DNA of 64,000 nucleotides from CAZFMJ01 sp964520045 (GTDB taxonomy: Bacteria > Elusimicrobiota > Elusimicrobia > Elusimicrobiales > CAZFMJ01): contig CAZFMJ010000002.1 of NCBI GenBank assembly GCA_964520045.1, forward strand, positions 28,424-92,423, read 5' to 3'. The notes under the pieces were generated by a model that had not been told where the DNA came from, ran no database searches, and was given only the letters and a program-made list of their open reading frames with translations. The position numbers and the translations under genes are program-made. This document shows positions 15,001 to 21,000 of this stretch, piece after piece; position 1 is the first letter of the stretch; each line of letters opens with the position of its first letter.

Positions 15001-18000
15001 CCTTTGGCCGGCGGAGACCTTGCGTGGAGAAATTCTTCGGGCACTTATTACAACATAGGTTTTAGTGATTACGGCGGCTCCATGCTTTCAGGTTTTGAAG
15101 TAAAGGCAGGCACAAATTCCGGAGGAGCCGGGCCTTTGCTGTTTGACTGGACGGCTGTTTCAGGCTCAATAAATTCACAGTCTTATTCTACGGCGTGGCA
15201 GCTTCCTTCCGGAAAATTAGAGCTTCTGGCGGAAGCAGTCACAAATTATATCTCCATCAGGGCTTATGATACGGCAGGCTCCACCTCGGTATTTACCGAT
15301 GCGTTTAAAATCTTTAAAGACACAACGCCTGTCAGCATAAAAGATTATCAGTCCGGCGATGACGCGTGGAAAAATTCTTCCGGAACGGCGTATAACGTCG
15401 ATTTCACGGATTCCGGAGGTTCGCTTATAAAAAAATTCCAGATACGCGCTTCCACCCAGTCCGCGGGCGGTCCTTCGCTTTTATTTGACTGGTCGGATGC
15501 GGTAACCGGAATATCAACGGATTCTTACACAATGGATTGGAAACCCGCGGAAAGCCAGTGGACGCAGCTTGCGCCGGGTCCGAATTATATTTCCATAAGG
15601 GCCGAAGATTATGCCGGAAATATTTCAGTGAGCCAGTCTCCGCCGTTTTACATAAAAAAAGACACGGTTGCGCCTTCCTTTGTAAATGACGAGGAGGGTG
15701 GGGATCCGGTATGGAGAAAATCCGGAAGGCCGTATTCCGTGAGGTTCAGGGACGGCGTATCTCAGCTTAATGTTTTGCAGTACAGCGTAAGCACGACGGC
15801 GTCAAGTTTGGATGGAAATGTAGTAGGCTGGACCGATATAAGCCTTAATGTGTCCTCCACTTTTTATGATGCGCCATGGAATGTAACGTTCGGCAGTCTG
15901 CGTGAAAATGCCACAAATTATGTTTCTGCGCGCGCATGGGATTATGCAAGCAGCACGGGGACTCTTGCCGATGCGTTTAAAATATTTATGGATACCACGC
16001 CGCCTTCAATAAATGACCAGCAGGCGGATGACGGAATATGGCGGAAGGCAAACACCGGTCTGTATAAAATTTATTTCTCCGACACGGGCGGATCGAAATT
16101 AAGCAAGTTCCAGATAAAGGCAAGCACAGGCCCGCTTGAAACGGGAACTGTCAAGGTAAATTGGACCGATAATGCGGTTATTTCCGGCGATTCATATTCT
16201 TCGGACTGGGCATTGTCGTCAACTGTATGGAACAGTTTGGAAGACAGCGCAACCAATTATATTTCTGTCAGGGTTTTTGACTCCGCCGGAAGCACGGATA
16301 CCAAGATAGACGCGTTCGCGGTAATAAAAGATACGACGCCTCCTGCCATACGCGACTGGCAGGCGGATGACACAGCATGGAGAGATTTAAATCCCGGCGC
16401 AATATATGATGTGGATTTTGAGGATTTCGGTTCGCGTGTCTCAAGCGCGGCATATGCGGCATGGAATGCTTCGGTCAAGGGAGGCACTCAAACGATTAAC
16501 TGGACGCAGATATTTACTTCAACCGGTTATAGTTCTTACACTGCGCCGTGGGAAATTTATTTTTCATCCGCTGAGCCGGGATACAATTACATAACGGTGA
16601 AAGTCTATGATATCGCGGGCAATTGGAGCGAGCTTGCGGACGTGTTTTATATAAAAAAGGATACGGCTGTTCCCTATATAACGGATCTGCAGGCCGGAGA
16701 CACGAACTGGTACCGCTTAAACCCCGGCAATATATTCAACATAGATTTCGCGGATGCTGGAGTAGGAGTTTCAAGCGCGGTTTATGCGGCGTGGAAAAAT
16801 CCGGGTCAAGGCGCGCCTAATCTTATTTCAGGGACGACTATTTTTACCGGTTCGCCGGTTGCTTCCTACCTTACAAATTGGGGATTGACCGAGCCGGATT
16901 GGATGCTTCTTCAGCCCGGAATAAATTATATGACAGTAACCGCATGGGATGGGCTGGCTCATTCTTCAGCCTCTGCGGACGTGTTTTATATACGCAAAGA
17001 TACCGTAGCGCCAAGCGCAATAAATAATCTGGCTGCAGTTACTCCTTCAGGCGCTGTAAATGAAGGAAATTTGCAGATAAATTGGTCGGCTCCGGGAGAT
17101 GATGATTTAACAGGCCAGACCAGTTATTATATGATACGGTATAAAACCGGTTCTAATTTTTCGGGACCGGCTGATTTTGATTCCGCTTCCGTTTATGTTT
17201 CCACTCTTATTCCAAAAGCTTACGGCGGTTCGGAAGGCCTGCTTACGTCCGGGTTTTCGCCGGGCGTTACGTATTATATCGCCGTTGAAGCGGTCGACAA
17301 AGCCGGCAATCAGGCGGGGCTCTCTAATACTGCCGGAAACTTTAGTTATGCGGGGCCTGACATCTCCACGCCAAGCGCAATCGCCGATTTGTTCGCTTCA
17401 ACGGGCGATTTCAAAGGTCAAATCGCATTGCGTTGGACCGCCCCGGGCGAAGGCATTGCAGGCATAGCTTCCAGCGGTACGGTCTCAAGTTATATAGTGC
17501 GGTATGCCACATTCCAGATAACATCCGGTAATTTTTCCGCTCCTGATGTTTCAACTTATACTCAGACATGGCAGCCTCAGCCGTACGGAAATTTCCAATC
17601 GTATGTAATGAGCGGACTTTCACCAGGCACCAGCTATTATACAGCGGTAAAAGCCGTAGACGAGGCCGGAAATACCGGAGATATTTCCAACGTGGCGCTT
17701 GCCACGGCTACTCCGGCCGGAGCTGCCGACGGCATGAGTCTTTACGGCGAGAGCGTGTCAAATACGCCTAAATACAGGTCTTGGTCGCCTCCGAACTGGG
17801 GCGCGCAGGATAATGCTTTTCAAACAGGTTCAACAATACGGTGGATTGCGCTGAAATCTGTTCCCGTAGCGGCAAACCAGAAAATTGCCGGAGTTCTTTC
17901 ATCCGACAATAATTTGAAATTCATTAAATGGAACGGCCAGCCGCCGCAAGCATGGTCTGATATCACTCCAAGTCCTTCTCCTACTCCCGGCGGCTCCGCA

Positions 18001-21000
18001 TACAGGAATTTTGATATAGCTCCGGAGGAAAGCGCCGGCAGAATTATGGTTGTTTATTATAACGGCACTCCCGGGTATGTCACCTATGCCGTATGGTCGT
18101 CTTCCGCGTCGCAATGGTCGGTATCTCCGGTTTCCATGTCCTTGCCGTCTTTGAGCGGAGCAATCAACTGGGTAAAGCTTAAATCAATGCCGGGCACAAA
18201 CAAAATAGGGCTTATGGTTCTGGATTCGGCTTCGCGCATTTCAGCGGCCGTGTGGAACGGCTCCGCATGGATTGACGGGGTTAATTTAAGCGCGTCCGCT
18301 TCAATAGCGACAAGAGAATGTTTCGACGGCTCATGGGAGACTTTAACCGGTAATTATGTGACAATGTGGGGGTCGGCGACGGTAACAACTCCGCTTTACA
18401 AGATCTGGCGCGCTACGGGCACATGGGATTCCTCTACGGGCACGGGCCCGAATATCAATGGAACTCTTAACTGGCTGAGACTGGCATCTGATCCTTCTTC
18501 AAACAGGATAGGGCTTACTGCCATAGATTCAGTCCCGGGCTGGAGCGTTTCAATATGGCGTTTGGCGGGAAGTGAAACGTGGTCGGCTTCTCCGGCAAAA
18601 GACACTAGTATGTCAGGTGCAGGCACACGAATATCCGATGCCGCGTGGGAGGGGAAATCAGGCAGGTTTATGGCTGTCGCCGTTGATAATTTGGGCGCTG
18701 TGGATAACAAATTTGATTATATCACATGGACATCCGCGGGAGGCTGGAGTCCGGTCAGTCCTTCGGTGGCAGGGCCGAATAATAACACGGTTTTTGCAGG
18801 AAATATAACATGGTTGTCGCTTGTTTCTGATCCCAACACGGATGATATAACAGCCTTAGGCATTGATTCTTCCAAAAAACTCAAAAGCACCGTCTGGACA
18901 AATTACGCATGGGTTGCCTCCGAATCTCCTTCTAATTTTGAACATGATTCCGACGTGTCGGATCCTAATTATGAATGCGCCGGCATTGCTTTTAACAGAC
19001 ATGATTCCGTGCCTCCTTCAGTCACAGATAACCAGTCAGGCGACGATATCTGGCGCAATGCCAGCGGGCTGTATGCCGTGAGCGCGGCGGATTCAGGCGG
19101 GTCAAAACTTGCAAGAATAGAGACGCGGGTATATAAAGGCGCCGGTCTTCAGACTGCCAATGCAGTGCAGAGCGATTGGACACCGCAGGTTACAGGCATA
19201 AATTCAGATTTATATGACACAAACTGGCCTTTGACTCAGACAACTTTTGACTTGATTCCTCAGGAGCAGGCGTGTTATGTTTCCGTGCGCAGTATTGATA
19301 ATGTCGGAAATGAATCCGATCCTGTTTATGACGCGTTTTATGTTAAAAAAGACACTACCGCGCCTGCCATAACAAGCCAGCATTCTGCGGGTTTTGACGG
19401 CGCATGGCATAATTCTTCAGGCGCGGTTTATAATGTGGATTTTGCGGATACAGGTGGTTCCAATCTTTCCACGATGGAATATTCAGCATGGACACAGCCG
19501 CTTAGAACAGGCACTAATACCATAACATGGACGCTGATATCTTCAGGCGCGCCCGTAAGTTCTTTTGACACAAACTGGGCGATAAATTTTGCTCTGCTTG
19601 AGCCCGGAACCAATTATATTTCAGCGCGCGCATGGGATTATGCAGGCACGACGACCATGTCCACTGACACATTCAAAGTGCTTAAAGACACGCATGTTCC
19701 TTCCGCTATAGCCGACTTGTCCGCTTCTACGGGGCAGGTGCGCGGAACCGTGGTTTTGACGTGGACGGCCCCGGGAGACAACGGCGTTTTTGTTGATAAT
19801 TTTTCGGGAAGTTACGTAGTAAGATATGCCGCATCTCCTATAACTTCGGAGGAGTTGTTTAATTCTGCCGCCGATTATATTCAGAACTGGCAGCCTCATC
19901 CTGCGGGGACTCAGGAATCGCGCGTAATTTACGGACTTCCCCCCGGTATAAATTATTATTTTGCCGTTAAAGCGCGGGACAAGGCCGGCAATACCTCCGC
20001 AATTTCCAATTCGGCAAATTCCTATCCGCAGACCGGGAACGTGTTTGTAAACGAAGTTTATCCTTCGGGTGACGGCGCTTCGCAGGATTGGATTGAACTT
20101 TTAAATAACACGGTTTCCACTTTTAATCTTACGGGATGGACGCTTGTTTACAATCAGGGAACTATCGACGAGCCGAATACCGAGTCGATCGTCTGGACGG
20201 GCGTCTCCGGAGATACAATAGCTCCGAACGGCAGATTTACAAAAAGCCCAAGCATTAATCTTAATTCCGTTATGAGTTATCATGTTATATTAAAAGATGC
20301 CGCGGGAAATGCAATAGACAGGGTGCAATGGCCGTCTTTGCCGGCAGGCCGGTCTTTTGCCCGCATTAACGACGGCAACGCCGATTATTTTGAGATCGAC
20401 CCTGCCCCGACAAAAGGATATTCTAATTCCGTTTCCACGGATCCCGTAAAAATAAATGAAGCGGCTTACGGCGCTATTGCCGATGAATTCATAGAGCTTT
20501 ATAATACTTCGCAGGACACTATAACTCTTTCAGGATATTCGCTTAGAAATTCAAGCGGAGTTAAATTTCGTTTTTTAAGAAAAATATACGCGGCGGGCTA
20601 TACCGGGTTTGATTCTTCGTCCATGGGAATGGATGCAGTTCCCTACGCGGCCGCTTTCGGTGACGAAGGGCTGAATTCAGCGGGCGATTATCTTGTCCTT
20701 GAAAATCCTTCAGGTGAAACTATCGACAGGGTCACATGGCAGTCCTCGGGCAATTATCCCCTGTATGACTACAAAGCATTATCTGCTTCACTAATTACGC
20801 CTGCTCCTGCTTTTGCGTCAGGTTCAATAGGAAGAAGTTCGTCCGAAGGTATGGATACTGATGTCGATTCAAACGATTTCATCTCTTCAAATACTACGCC
20901 GGGTTCAAGAAATAATGGGGCAGGCTCGGTAGACGCTAATGCGTTAATATATCCGTCCGATTCGCAGATATTGCCGAGGAAATTTAAAATTGAGCTGGCC

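Noticed and set aside
1500..20300. Many open frames of 60-150 codons on the opposite strand and other frames of the giant gene
   Set aside because: They recur in step with the repeat unit, have no ribosome binding sites and no recognisable motifs; they are shadows of the repetitive coding strand.
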